A stretch of DNA of 64,000 nucleotides from contig OZ022347.1 in the NCBI GenBank assembly GCA_963989245.1, forward strand, positions 40,058,794-40,122,793, written 5' to 3'. Below the pieces are notes generated by a model, which made no database searches, was not told the origin of the DNA, and saw only the letters and a list, made by a program, of their open reading frames with translations. Both the position numbers and the translations under genes were made by a program. The stretch's first letter is position 1. The number at the start of each line of letters is the position of its first letter. Shown here piece after piece: positions 10,100 to 20,262 of this stretch. This stretch comes from Nansenia antarctica (Eukaryota > Chordata > Actinopteri > Argentiniformes > Microstomatidae).

Positions 10100-11139
10100 T
10101 AGGGTTGGGTACCGTTTGGGTTCCGGTACCGGTACCTAACCGATACTTTAAAAACGGTACCGGTACCAAAACGGTACTTAATTTGGTACTTTTGATTTTT
10201 TTTAAATGACATATATATATATATAATCATAACACGGTCGACAACATTAAACAGCTTTTCACTTTTTTATTGCTGAGGCACAATATATATTAGTTAAATA
10301 TACACTCAAATTAAAATAAATGATAATAAAACTCCTGAGCCTTGGGGACTCCATTAAGCTGGGGGTGCCTATCGTTGGTACTGATGTCGAATACGAGTAC
10401 ACACTTGTTCGGCAGCCCCTCAAGGACATCAGAATATTCTTAGAAAAGGGATCTAGTGAAGAGGCCTGCATAGCCCCCAGAACCAAGAAGACCAAGAGGA
10501 AATATAACTCTGATAAACTGGAGCCCTCCACCTCGTCAAAATCCAAACTCTGTTGCCGCTCAGCTACTACTACTCCCCTCCCCCTCTCTGGTCCATGATG
10601 ACACGACGATTCATTTTTCAGACACAGTAGTAGGATAAGGACAGTACCCGAATATCAAGAGATCCCCGATCATGTTGTCCACCTCGCAGAGACGCAGCCA
10701 CACATCCGCACAACGTCATCAACAGACGCGTCGAATCCTGGAGTGCACTGTCCAATCAAAGGCTTGCGTTCGTAAACTCGCTCTGAGAGCGTCGCAGCGC
10801 ACACTGGGCCCGACGTCATAAGGGGAGCAAGTCATTTGATTGGACAGAAGGCATTCCACGAGTGGTGATCAGAATTCCAGAACGAGTTTACGGAACGCAC
10901 CCATAAGTCGAGCGTCGCGTTACGCCAACCCGCTAGCGGAAGTTGCTATTAGCAACCTTCTCGTTATCCTTCCGTACTCGCTGCTTTCACTGAGTGGAAA
11001 TTTAACAGGCGATGTGACGTCGCGAGATAGAAAAGTACCGAAATGAGGCACCGAAATCTCCTTTGCGATTCGGTACGGGTACATACCGAATGTAAAGTAA
11101 CCGGTACCTACCGGTACCGATTTTCGGTACCCAACCCTA
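10100..11139. mobile_element. Non-autonomous hAT, 1,040 bp, with TAGGGTTGGGTACCG ends
   Basis: Terminal inverted repeats TAGGGTTGGGTACCG (10100-10114) and its complement (11125-11139) are flanked by perfect 8-bp duplications GTTGGGAG (10092-10099 and 11140-11147). Sub-terminal regions are packed with ggtaccggtacc-type repeats. A 93-codon ORF at 10320-10598 (+) matches no transposase I know and may be captured sequence or chance. The element interrupts the LINE ORF in frame terms: 1,048 extra bases. Confidence 0.93.
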
Positions 11140-11876
11140 GTTGGGAGTGACTAGTAGTTGGTGGGCAGTGAGTTGTGTAAACATGGCAGTGAACCAGAGT
11201 GACAGCGTGGTGTTGTTGTTGTTGTTGTTGTCGTATGTATTGCTAGCTTGGGACTGAACCCGCGCGGCCGGCCAGCCTAGCCGTGCCATGCCAGCGACCA
11301 AATCCCGCAGTAGTGAGTGAAGGTTGGGAAGGACTGACACTCACCTGCGGAGATGGCAACCCCCAAACCGGGGAGGGAGTGGTGGCTACCTCCCAGGACG
11401 AGGGTAGTAGCACAGCACGGCCAGGCTAGCGATGTCTGAGAGCGGCGCACAGCGGGTCGGTCGGCACGGCAACACAGAGCCGGGGGACAGGAACGATGGT
11501 GTCAAGAAGTGTGAATCCAGTGGGAGTTAGTGGTCCAGTGACGGGGTTAGTGGTGGCGGTGAATACTGTAGTCCGGTAGTGGAGGCAGTGAGAGGCGGGA
11601 GATGGCGCGGGGGGGGGAAGCAGCGGAAGTCAGGGATTTTTTTTTATAAAATAAAGTGAAAAAATACTTGGAAAACAAAATAAGGAAAATAAAAAGCGGA
11701 GACTTTTGGGGGAAGACGGGCACACAAAACAAGGTAGACGTTGAAAACAAGAAACTATAGACACTTTAGGACACAAAAAGACAGGACAGGGAAACAGAAG
11801 CGGCAGTCACAGTGCGGACGCCAGCGGTGCTCTGAACCCGGAAAAGCAGCTACGGCAAACGCAACAGGACAAACAG

Positions 11877-12352
11877 ACACTATTATTCACATCATGAAAC
11901 TATAATCAGACACTTTCTAGTCACAATAATAACGACTAATTTGAACCAACTTTCTCTGTCAGAACACAGTAATTATATTTGCTAACGTTTCAACTTGCTT
12001 ACTTTCTTCTGCAGAGCTTTCACCCTGCAAAAACTCTCTCGCGTCAAAACAAAACAAAACCATTCTCCAGCGCGGCACGAAGCGAAGTGTGGAGGTAGGT
12101 CTGGCCCGCCCACCCCAAGGCAATTGTAGGGGAAATACTGAGAGCATTCTGAACGACTGGTTATGCGATAACAAACATGTCAGAAAGTTCGATGTAAGTG
12201 TTTCGTAACATAGACGGGGTGAATTCTATGAATAAAAGTGTGAAAGTTCTGTCACAAAACGCCGCGCATTTTTAAGTGGGTATACGCAAATCCTTGGCCT
12301 TTCCTAGTGGGTATACGGCGTAGTCCTGCGTATCACGTAGACTACACCACTG
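11877..12352. other. Right part of the CAGTGGTGTAG hAT, non-coding
   Basis: Collinear with copy B 59945-60430 at high identity. Ends in the inverted terminus agactacaccactg. No ORF of interest. Confidence 0.75.
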
Positions 12353-12522
12353 TTTGGTGGTTGGCCCCTTCCTCCTACTGTTTTTCAAGTCAACTTTGTT
12401 ATCCTCATGAGTATAACTATTACTATTTGTATTGTTTTGTTTTCCTTCATTGGTTACTGAATAAGAATGTCTTTTGTCTTTTTTTCTAAATAAGAATGTA
12501 TTTTTTTCTAAATAAAATTAGT

Positions 12523-13020
12523 CCCCTGAAGAAGGTGATGCTACAGCATACAATGTGATTCTAGAGAATTGTATGCTTCCAACTTAGTGACAACAGTTTG
12601 GGGAAGGCCCTTTCCAGGTTCAGCATGACAATGCCCCCATACACAAAGTGAGGTCCATAATGACATGGTTTTCTGAGTTTGGTCTGGGAGAACATGACTG
12701 GCCTTCACACAGAGCTCTGACCTCAACCCCATCGAACACCTTTGGGATGAATTGGAACGCCGACTGCAAGACAGTCCTTCTGACCCAACATCAGTGGCCG
12801 ACCTCAGTTATGCTCTTGTGGCTGAATGGGAGCAAATCCCCCGCAACCCTATTCTAAAATCTAGTAGAAAGTCTTCCCAGAAGAGTGGAAGCTGTGACAG
12901 CAGCAAAGGTGGGACCAACTCCATATTATTGCCCCTGGTTTTGGTTGGAATGACAAGTTCAACAAGCACATATGGGTGTGATGTTCGGGTGTCCCAATAC
13001 TTTTGTCCATATAGTGTATA
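12523..13020 (+). mobile_element. 5'-truncated Tc1/mariner fragment, copy A
   Basis: Frames encode the C-terminal half of a Tc1-family transposase in broken pieces: SPEEGDATAYNVILEN, then HDNAPIHKVRSIMTWF, then, frame-shifted, HLWDELERRLQDSP (around 12745-12775) and VADLSYALVAEWEQIP. The end gtgtcccaatacttttgtccatatagtgta is a standard Tc1/mariner terminus. Stops and frameshifts make it a pseudogene. The same fragment is in copy B. Confidence 0.88.
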
Positions 13021-13375
13021 TGGAAACTTAATTATTTAAATGTTTTATTGTTTATTCAGATTTACAGAATTGGAATGCTCTGCCCTTGGATCTTAGATCA
13101 GCTGGCTCGGTCGAGGTTTTAAAAAAAACGCTAAAGACTGTCTTGTATAGACAGGCTTCTGGATAGCCCCTAAGGCCTGTCTTTCTGTGTCCTGTTGATG
13201 TTGTTGTACACCTGTTATTTGTTTTTGTTTTCACTTGTTTGCCTGTTTTAACCTTCTGTGGCTTTCACTCTTTTATTATGCTTTATTGTTTTTCTTCTTT
13301 GTTATGTAAAGCACTTTGTGACCCTTGGTCTGGGAAAGGTGCTGTATGAATACATTTTACTTACTTACTTACACC
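13021..13375 (+). mobile_element. 3' end of a CR1/Rex1-like LINE
   Basis: About 13068-13160 reads as the last residues of a LINE ORF (WNALPLDLRSAGSVEVFK…LYRQAF). It is followed by a 3' UTR with the typical gtaaagcactttgtgaccctt…ggtgctgtatgaatacat and an (ACTT)n tail. The first 100 bases are shared with copy B. Confidence 0.75.
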
Positions 13376-13954
13376 AACTATAACCTCACCCTGCACCAGA
13401 TCGGACATCAGCTCCAGTCTATGTAAGGGAACCGACAACCCTAATGCCTGATCCAAAACACTCTGTGTGTGTCTGTCCCCGGCAAGAAAGGAACACTAAC
13501 ACTGACTAACACAAATGATTCAGATGCCCCCAATGTTCCTCAGGATCTTCAAAGGAACCTTTTCATCAGCCCCCCCCCCAGAGATACAAGACCCTCGGTG
13601 ATAAAAGGTGCGCAATCTGAATCAATTAATGTCTTATCAGAAACTCACAGTTTCAACAAGTCAAATTCAAGACCTTTTTTAGACCTCTTTGAATATAATT
13701 TTAGACCTATTCGCGACACCATATGATAGCTTTTTGTCATCCTCGAGGTGATGAAATTAGGGATTTGTTGAAGTCATTTATGATGACATCTGCCCCGGAC
13801 TGGCCTTCCTTCTAACAGAGTCGATCTGTAATCTGTATTACCCTAAAGGTAAACTAAGATACTTAGGCTAGAGGCGGAGAGATTCACCCTGCTGTTCACT
13901 GTCTTACTTGCTTCCTCCTATTGTCATATCCCACAAATAAGCTTATAATTTATA
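13376..13954. other. No gene seen
   Basis: Unique-looking sequence. An 85-codon ORF at 13469-13726 (+) has no recognisable domain and is not called. Confidence 0.5.
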
Positions 13955-14165
13955 ATTAATTATAATTTTGCCATTTAGCAGACGCTTTTAATCCAAAGCG
14001 ACTTACAATTACGAATTACAGGGACATTCCCCCTGGAGTAACTGAGGGCTAAGTGCCTTACTCAAGGGCACACTAGTAGTGGTGTGGTTTCAGGCGGGAT
14101 TTGAACTCACAACCTTCCGATCACAAGTCCAACTCACTATCCACTAGACCACCACTACCTCCCAC
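13955..14165 (-). mobile_element. tRNA-derived SINE (minus strand)
   Basis: Read on the minus strand, it begins with a tRNA-like head, including tggtctagtggatagtgag (box A-like) and ggttgtgagttcaaatccc (box B-like). It ends with aagtcgctttggattaaaagcgtctgctaaatgg, a tail shared by many teleost repeats. The box spacing suits an internal pol III promoter. It is not a functional tRNA because no cloverleaf of tRNA length closes around it. Confidence 0.85.
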
Positions 14166-14821
14166 TAGCCTCAATAATAGCACTTAGAAATCATAGGCAC
14201 TTAGGTCCCTGTATTTAATGACAGCTCTGATATCTTGTTAGGCTAGGCTAACCATTTAGTAGTAACTATAACGTGCATTGAATCTAATGTTTTACAGTTG
14301 ACAAGAAGGGTACAAGGGACCTTTGTTACATAGGGAATTCCTAATAAATGCTGTGCCTGTCTCTAAATCTTGCCACATAACCTTCTACCAAGAACCTTCT
14401 GACTGAACGAACCTATTGCTTACTATAGCTTATTAACCTTTGAACCTAGTAATCATTTTACCCTCGCCTTAAGCATGCCTGTCATCAAGACCCTCACTAG
14501 CACCACCTAGGGGCAAGGCCAGGTAGTGGAGCAGCGAAAGGTCAAGACTCAAGACAACCTCTCTAACTCAGCTTCCAATCGATTGCCTACGGTCATGCCG
14601 CATGACATCAATGGTTGCAGAGTCTTCCCGCTGCTTGAGAGAGTTCATGCAAGGACATTGAGTCCTTGTAATACCTTAATCTAGTAACCTGTTAATCCCT
14701 GATATCCAGTTCACCTATTATAAGGTCAATCCAACCGATCATACGATTGATCTACCCATTATAGAACTGGATACCTTATAGGCTTTGACCCACCCTTTCA
14801 TAGGATCAGAGGCCTCTAAAC
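14166..14821. other. No gene seen
   Basis: Non-coding sequence with short low-order repeats around tataggatc/ggtcaa motifs. Ends in ctctaaac (14814-14821), the left target duplication of the next MITE. Confidence 0.5.
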
Positions 14822-14942
14822 CAGTGGTTTTCAACCCTCTCCTCGGGGACCACCAGCCGTTCCACATATTTGATCTGTTCCACCACCAGCACACCTGATT
14901 CAACTAATCAAGTACAAATCATAAGAGGGTTGAAAACCACTG
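14822..14942. mobile_element. 121-bp hAT-type MITE
   Basis: Ends CAGTGGTTTTCAACC and GGTTGAAAACCACTG are perfect inverted repeats, bracketed by the perfect 8-bp duplication CTCTAAAC (14814-14821, 14943-14950). Non-coding. Confidence 0.93.
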
Positions 14943-14964
14943 CTCTAAACCATAACCCGGCCTT

Positions 14965-15185
14965 GTCGAACCCTCTCAGAGGGTCACAGCTACCGTAAAC
15001 CCTCTCAGAGGGTCATGGCTACCTTAAACCCTCTCAGAGGGTTACCATGGCTACCTTAAACCCTCTCAGAGGGTCATGGCTACCTTAAACCCTCTCAGAG
15101 GGTTACCATGGCTACCTTAAACCCTCTCAGAGAGTCATCTTAAACCCTCTCAGAGGGTCAAGGCTACCTTAAACCCCCTAACCCT
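14965..15185. repeat. Minisatellite with palindromic core ccctctcagaggg
   Basis: About seven tandem units of 26-31 bp, roughly accttaaaccctctcagagggtcatggct. Each unit contains the near-perfect palindrome ccctctcagaggg. Confidence 0.88.
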
Positions 15186-16605
15186 TAAACCCTCTCTGGT
15201 GATTCTTCAATCCACCCTGATATAGGCTTGAATTCACCCTTCTAAATATGTTTTTTTAATTTGTTTTAATTATTTGTAAATATTTTATTCTCCTTGGAAT
15301 GATACATGCACTCCATACACCGCACAGTCGCACGTAATTCCAAGTTTATGAATTGTAAAACATCTGTAATCAAGACACCAGTTGTTTCAATTCATAAATA
15401 CCCTATTAATAATAATAACTTAATAATAATATTTGTTTATAATAGTGCTAATAATAATCATCCTAATAGCTTGTCAAATCATTGAACCCCTCTTGTCAAT
15501 TGCTCAAGTAATACTTTATTATTCATTAAGTGATGGTAAAAATGCCAGTACATGGATATATATAAATATATATCATCCCATAAGTGGGTAAAATGTATTA
15601 AAAAAAAAGAAATTAAAGAACTGAAATAAAATCATCAAGTAATTTAAAAGTCATACTAAATGTTAAAAATAATAATAAAAGGAAATTAAATGAATGACCA
15701 ACCTTGTTCTTCCCATACTCTGCCTATCTGATATATATATATATACAAAAATAATGGAGAAGTTCAGCTTTGACCGATGCCCTAATTTCTCCTTTCAGCC
15801 ACCAGCCTGTATCCTCAGAGTTGAAATCGGCCCTCGGCAGAGCCTCGTTTCACTTCCCCAATACAAGTGAAGGCGGTTCCAAAAATAATCCAAGTCTGAG
15901 ACCAAGTATTATTCAGTAAGAAACCCGCTACGTTTTACAGCCCAATTGGCTGGGATCACTCCAAACTATTAGCTACTAGCTAAAAAGAGGAAGTTCTCCT
16001 CTCCCGGAGACCATCTGGTCAAGAAGGGGAAAGTTACTTGCTCTTACGCCTAGTGAGCTTATTTTAGTAAAAGGGGAACTCCTTTGTCCTCAAGCTCTGT
16101 CCCTAGTTCAACACAAGACATTGTTTTAATCAACAACAAGATAGCGCACACATCCTATCTCAAGTCTCAGCTACATCACATTGGTCCTATCTCACATTTC
16201 TTATACATCTTGCAACACAATCAACCCCATTCTAGTGGGTATGTTGGATATGTTGATTTCTCTCAGAGTATATGTGTTCAACGTTTCACTTCCTGATTCT
16301 ATTCCTATGCAAGCAGGTCTACATTTCATAGCAAATCAGTCTGGCAGATCATGGCAAAAACATTCATCATTGCAGAGTCATTGGTGGTAAACCCAGGTTA
16401 ATCATGGGGAACAGCTCGATGTCATAGTTCAAGTCCAGACCCAATGCTGGCATTGGATCCTCCTCGGACGGAGGTGGGGTCTGCTCATCGTTGCCCTCTG
16501 GTGGTGTTATAATGACCTGTGGCAGGGTGGACTGCTCGATGCCTCCCTCTGGTGGCAAGAACCGTGGAGTGATCTTCAACAACCACTTATCCGGTGTGGT
16601 GAACA
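15186..16605. other. AT-rich non-coding region downstream of the zinc-finger gene
   Basis: Contains AT-rich stretches and a short (TA)n at 15730-15745. It includes the presumed 3' UTR of the minus-strand zinc-finger gene. An open frame on the minus strand (16606 down to 16367) overlaps the zinc-finger stop codon; see findings. Confidence 0.5.
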
Positions 16606-18128
16606 TCACACAGTCCTGCAGATTCCTCCTCTCTGATGCTTCTTCAGGCTATCTGCAAGACTGAAACCCTTCCCACACTCGGAGCACTGGTATGGTTTCT
16701 CTCCTGTGTGTATTCTCTGGTGTGTCTTTAGGTTTCCTGCATAATTGAAACTCTTCCCACACTGTGTGCACTGGTATGGTTTCTCTCCTGTGTGTATTAT
16801 CTGGTGTGCTTTTAGGTGTCCTGCATGATTGAAACTCTTCCCACACTGGGAGCACTGGTATGGTTTCTCTCCTGTGTGAATTCTCAGGTGGCTCTTTAGG
16901 TTTTGTTCCCGATTGAAACTCTTGCCACACTGTGTGCACTGGTATGGTTTCTCTCCTGTGTGAATTCTCAGGTGGCTCTTTAGGTTTTGTTCCCGATTGA
17001 AACTCTTGCCACACTGGGAGCACTGGTATGGTTTCTCTCCTGTGTGAATTCTCTGGTGTGTATTTAAGTCTCCTGCTTGATTGAAACTCTTGCCACACTG
17101 GGAGCACTGGTATGGTTTCTCTCCTGTGTGTATTCTCTGGTGTGTCTTTAGGTCTCCTGATCGATTGAAACTCTTGCCACACTGTGTGCACTGGTATGGT
17201 TTCTCTCCTGTGTGAATTCTCTGGTGTGTCTTTAGGTGTCCTGCACGATTGAAACTCTTGCCACACTGTGTGCACTGGTATGGTTTCTCTCCTGTGTGAA
17301 TTCTCTGGTGTGTATTTAAGTCTCCTGCACGATTGAAACTCTTGCCACACTGGGAGCACTGGTATGGTTTCTCTCCTGTGTGTATTCTCTGGTGTACAAT
17401 TAGGTCTCCTGATCGATTGAAACTCTTGCCACACTGTGTGCACTGGTATGGTTTCTCTCCTGTGTGAATTCTCTGGTGTGTCTTTAGGTGTCCTGCACGA
17501 TTGAAACTCTTGCCACACTGTGTGCACTGGTATGGTTTCTCTCCTGTGTGTATTCTCTGGTGTACAATTAGGTCTCCTGATCGATTGAAACTCTTGCCAC
17601 ACTGTGTGCACTGGTATGGTTTCTCTCCTGTGTGTATTCTCTGGTGTGTCTTTAGGTCACCTGCATGATTGAAACTCTTCCCACACTGTGTGCACTGGTA
17701 TGGTTTCTCTCCTGTGTGAAATCTCAGGTGGCTCTTTAGGTTTTGTTCCCGATTGAAAGTCTTGCCACACTGTGTGCACTGGTATAGTTTCTCTCCTGTG
17801 TGTATTCTCTGGTGTCTCTTTAAGTGTCCTGCACGATTGAAACTCTTCCCACACTGTGTGCACTGGTATGGTTTCTCTCCTGTGTGAATTCTCTGGTGCA
17901 TAGTCAGCTGTCCTGCTTGAGTAAAACAATTCTCACACTGGGAGCACTGGTAAGGTTTCTCTCCAGTGTGTATTCTCTGTTGCCGCTGCAGGTTTCCTGC
18001 ATGCTTGAAACTCTTGCCACACTGGGAGCAGTGGTGTGTTTTCTCTCCTGAGTGTCTGTGTTGTTTATGGTTTCCTGATGTGGTGGAGCTGGGCTCGCTG
18101 TTTGAACCTGGGTTGGAGCTCTGCTCAT
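16606..18128 (-). CDS. C2H2 zinc-finger protein, exon 3 (finger array, 17 fingers)
   Basis: Terminal exon of a three-exon gene; the product is probably a nuclear sequence-specific DNA-binding factor. The acceptor …cttacag precedes 18128. The exon starts by completing a GAT codon, matching the phase left by exon 2. After a short linker (DEQSSNPGSNSE) come 17 tandem 28-residue fingers joined by HTGEKPYQ linkers. Finger 1 has Gln in place of the first His (NLQRQQRIH). Finger 17 ends in HQRGGIC, i.e. Cys instead of the last His. Recognition helices recur (RAGHLKT, RSGDLIV, REQNLKS, RAGDLNT), showing recent 84-bp unit duplication. The 524-codon open frame extends past 18128 into intron. The 320-codon frame at 16649-17611 is a frame-shifted shadow of the repeats. 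Total coding length is 1,998 nt (665 aa plus stop). No KRAB or BTB domain is seen. Confidence 0.93.
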
Positions 18129-18299
18129 CTGTAAGAATATGAACATATACAGGGTTACAAACACATTTTGTGCAAAACATTGAGCAAAGTTGTCAAAAAG
18201 AAGAATATTATTTTAAATAGATATATAACTATAGTTTATACTGCAAAACATGGTGTCTCTCAAATATATTGTTAAAGAAAAGGTGTAATGAAATAAAAT

Positions 18300-18745
18300 A
18301 ATATAAACATGCCTGTCCGTCATATACGTGTGAGTTTGTCCCAACATAATACAAGGGTCAAAAGGTCAAATTGTATGACCAAGTGGATTGGGGGAGTAAC
18401 ACAATGGTTAACCCATTTAAACCGGGGGCGCTGTTGCGTTGTTCTACCTTTCAAGCCGGGAAAGCGGATACGTCATTTTGTAGTATGTGTATTTTTTCCA
18501 CATTCTTCTGGTCTCTTGGCCAATGGAATGCATCAACATATACACGTGGGAGTATCTACACACGTGCAGATTTTTTTTTTTCACGATATCTTGGCAACAG
18601 CGGAGAAGTTTCTGAAGTTAGTTCTGAAGGGAGTGATATTGATGATGAGCTGCAACGTTTGCAGGAAAAGCACTATACAAATAAAAGTTATTATTACTAT
18701 TAAAAAAAAAGCGCTATACAAATAAAAGTTATCATTACTATAAAT
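18300..18745 (+). mobile_element. Possible piggyBac remnant followed by LINE-tail fragments
   Basis: ttaaccc at about 18407 resembles a piggyBac end (TTAA then CCC). A short frame at 18590-18690 (SGEVSEVSSEGSDIDDELQ) resembles the acidic N-terminus of piggyBac-derived transposases. Two copies of a LINE 3' tail (gc[a/g]ctatacaaataaaagttat[t/c]att) follow at 18668-18741. The assignment is weak. Confidence 0.35.
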
Positions 18746-18799
18746 GATTTAGAAGGCTTTGAAACGGAATGGAAGACGGACAACTAGTACCGTAATCCT

Positions 18800-19080
18800 A
18801 GGAGGCGTTTCATCACAGCTGGCTGAACTGCGCCCTTCAGTCGCCAGGGCAAGTACTACTAGATTGGTTTAGATCCTACCTACAGGACAGAAGCTATTAT
18901 GTCTCCATTGGCAACTTTGTGTGCCACCAAATTAAAATGACATGTGGGTCCCCAAGGGTCAATCCCCACTCCTATTCAATCTCTACATGCTTCCATTGGG
19001 ACGCATCATAAAAAAGAACAAAATTGCCTACCACAAATATGCAGATGACATACATAGCCCTCTCACCGAACGACTATAGC
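18800..19080 (+). pseudogene. LINE reverse-transcriptase fragment
   Basis: Broken frames encode a palm/thumb segment of a CR1/L2-group RT (LLDWFRSYLQDRSYYVSIGN, then a degraded GVPQGS region, then IFNLYMLPLGR-like and YADD-like residues). Multiple frameshifts; a dead fragment. Confidence 0.7.
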
Positions 19081-19186
19081 AGGGGTATTCAGCAAAAATT
19101 CAACAAGGTCCAGTTAGAGAAAATGTCCTCTAGCAAAGGTCTGGAACATTATAATGTCTAGATTGCGTTATGATTCAGTGCCATAT

Positions 19187-20162
19187 AAACTCCTCAAAAA
19201 AAGTTTAATACCAATGGGTATTGTATTTTATATCGTTGGAAAGCCTTATTAGTCACCTTTACAACGAGGTACAGCTTGTAAGGATCATGCATTTGTGGAA
19301 TGAGTAACAGCTAAACTTGTGGGTAGCGGGCCAACATTTTTTGAAAAAATCCCCTGCAATATTCTTCTGTTGGTATTCACTCTCGTTTTGAGCTTCAAGT
19401 GTTGGCAGGTGTATGTCAGTCACAGGTGTGTGACTGGCACCTGAATGGCACCTAATTGACAGTGGCGATCCCATATCTCCAGATATCTCAGACCTAACTC
19501 CATCCTCCAGGATGACAACGCTCGCCCCCACAGAGCCAGGATCATCACAGAGCACCTCCAGAATTTGGGAGTGGAGAGGGTGGAATGGCCTGCCGTGAGT
19601 CCAGACCTCAACCCAATTGAACACTTGTGGGATCAGCTTGGGTGTGCTGTACGTGCCAGAGTGACCAACACAACCATGTTGGCTGACTTGCGGCAAATCC
19701 TGGTTGAGGAATGGGATGCCTTCCCACAGCAGTGTGTGACCAGGCTGGTGACCAGCATGAGGAGGAGGTGGCAAACTGTTGTGACTGCGTATGGATCTTC
19801 CACACACGACTGAGGTCCCTGACAGTGTAAAATGAATTAAGTGTAAAAATGGCCAATATGTGTTGTTTTTTCCTTATTACTGTGGGAGAGTGCAATCATC
19901 CAATCCACCAAGCAACTCAAAACGAGAGTGAATACCAACAGAAGAATATAGGGGATTTTGGCAAATATTTTTGGGCCGCTACCCACATGTTTAGCTGTGT
20001 TGTTCATTCCATGAATGCATGATCCCTACAAGTTGTACCTCGTTGTACAGGTGACTAATCAGGCTTTCCAACGATATAAAATACAATACCAATTGGTATT
20101 ATTAAAGGGGAGGATTAATCAACCAAAATAACGTTTCAGAACTTTTTTTGAGGGGTTTATAT
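19187..20162 (+). mobile_element. Tc1/mariner element with long inverted repeats and truncated transposase
   Basis: The left arm from about 19187 (aactcctcaaaaaaagtttaat…) and the right arm ending about 20160 (…aactttttttgaggggttt) are inverted repeats of about 210 bp, flanked by TA. Between them, 19480-19813 (+) encodes the C-terminal part of a Tc1 transposase: DDNARPHRAR in one frame, then PDLNPIEHLWDQLG and LVEEWDAFPQ in another, ending at a stop. The DNA-binding N-terminus is missing, so the copy is non-autonomous. It lies in intron 2 of the zinc-finger gene. Confidence 0.88.
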
Positions 20163-20262
20163 ATGTTACGGTACATGTGGGAATACGGTACATGTGGGAA
20201 AACTAGGGTTAGGGTTAGGTGCTAGGGTGCTACGGTTAGGATTAGGGGTAGGGTTAGACATG
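20163..20262. repeat. Degenerate telomere-like repeats in an inverted-repeat arm
   Basis: acatgtgggaaaactagggttagggttagg (about 20190-20218) is followed by diverged TTAGGG units to about 20257. The same sequence occurs inverted at 22978-23030. Confidence 0.75.

Larger units (their letters stand above)
7242..11876 (-). mobile_element. CR1/Rex1-like LINE (Jockey superfamily), minus strand, split by a hAT
   Basis: In copy B the sequence gctagttcttt joins directly to gacactattattt (59930-59955). Here it is split by 4.6 kb, which defines the insertion. On the minus strand the element ends (7242-7300) in …gcgctatataaattcaatgaattattattatta, a common teleost LINE tail. Its 5' UTR is at about 11345-11876. 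No clear target duplication is visible. The hAT at 10100-11139 sits inside it, so the LINE itself is about 3.6 kb and near full-length. Confidence 0.85.
3137..12352. mobile_element. hAT element with CAGTGGTGTAGTCT ends, expanded by two nested LINE insertions (copy A)
   Basis: The left end CAGTGGTGTAGTCT (3137) and right end AGACTACACCACTG (to 12352) are mutual complements. In copy B the same element is only 1,277 bp (59154-60430) and is flanked by tgtgtctt/tgtttctt, an 8-bp duplication with one mismatch. Here the element has been stretched to 9.2 kb by the L2 at 3691-7000 and the LINE/hAT composite at 7242-11876. No transposase ORF is recognisable, so it is non-autonomous. Sub-terminal copies of ctagtgggtata occur near both ends. 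A partial inverted relative of the same family lies at 21690-22370. Confidence 0.85.
1..13165 (+). repeat. Segmental duplication, copy A (direct repeat of 50336-61250)
   Basis: The start of the window, including the motif cctgttaacc (22-31) and the sequence after it, recurs almost base for base from 50360/53741 onward in the same orientation. Homology continues through the RNase-H LINE, two hAT elements, the Tc1 fragment and a LINE 3' end, and fades near 13165, where B has a hAT insertion. The copies differ by scattered substitutions, by about 100 bp near 1915-2012 that is absent from B, and by whole elements: A carries the L2 at 3691-7000 and the LINE/hAT composite at 7242-11876. The left edge is unknown because A begins at or before base 1. 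An assembly artefact is unlikely because each copy has private, target-duplicated insertions. Confidence 0.93.

Noticed and set aside
13955..14165. Functional tRNA gene
   Set aside because: Box A/B-like motifs are present, but no cloverleaf closes and the typical teleost SINE tail follows.
14965..15185. CRISPR-like array of palindromic repeats
   Set aside because: Units are contiguous with no unique spacers, and the host is eukaryotic; this is a minisatellite.
16649..17611. 320-codon ORF overlapping the finger array
   Set aside because: It is the finger repeat read in a wrong frame (HRRETIPV…WQEFQS units), open only because each 84-bp unit lacks a stop in that frame.
18300..18703. 138- and 110-codon ORFs as a gene
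   Set aside because: No domain beyond a weak piggyBac-like acidic stretch; they run into LINE-tail sequence.
20163..20262. True interstitial telomere
   Set aside because: Only a few intact TTAGGG units in a degenerate context, matched by an inverted partner; too short to call a telomere relic with confidence.
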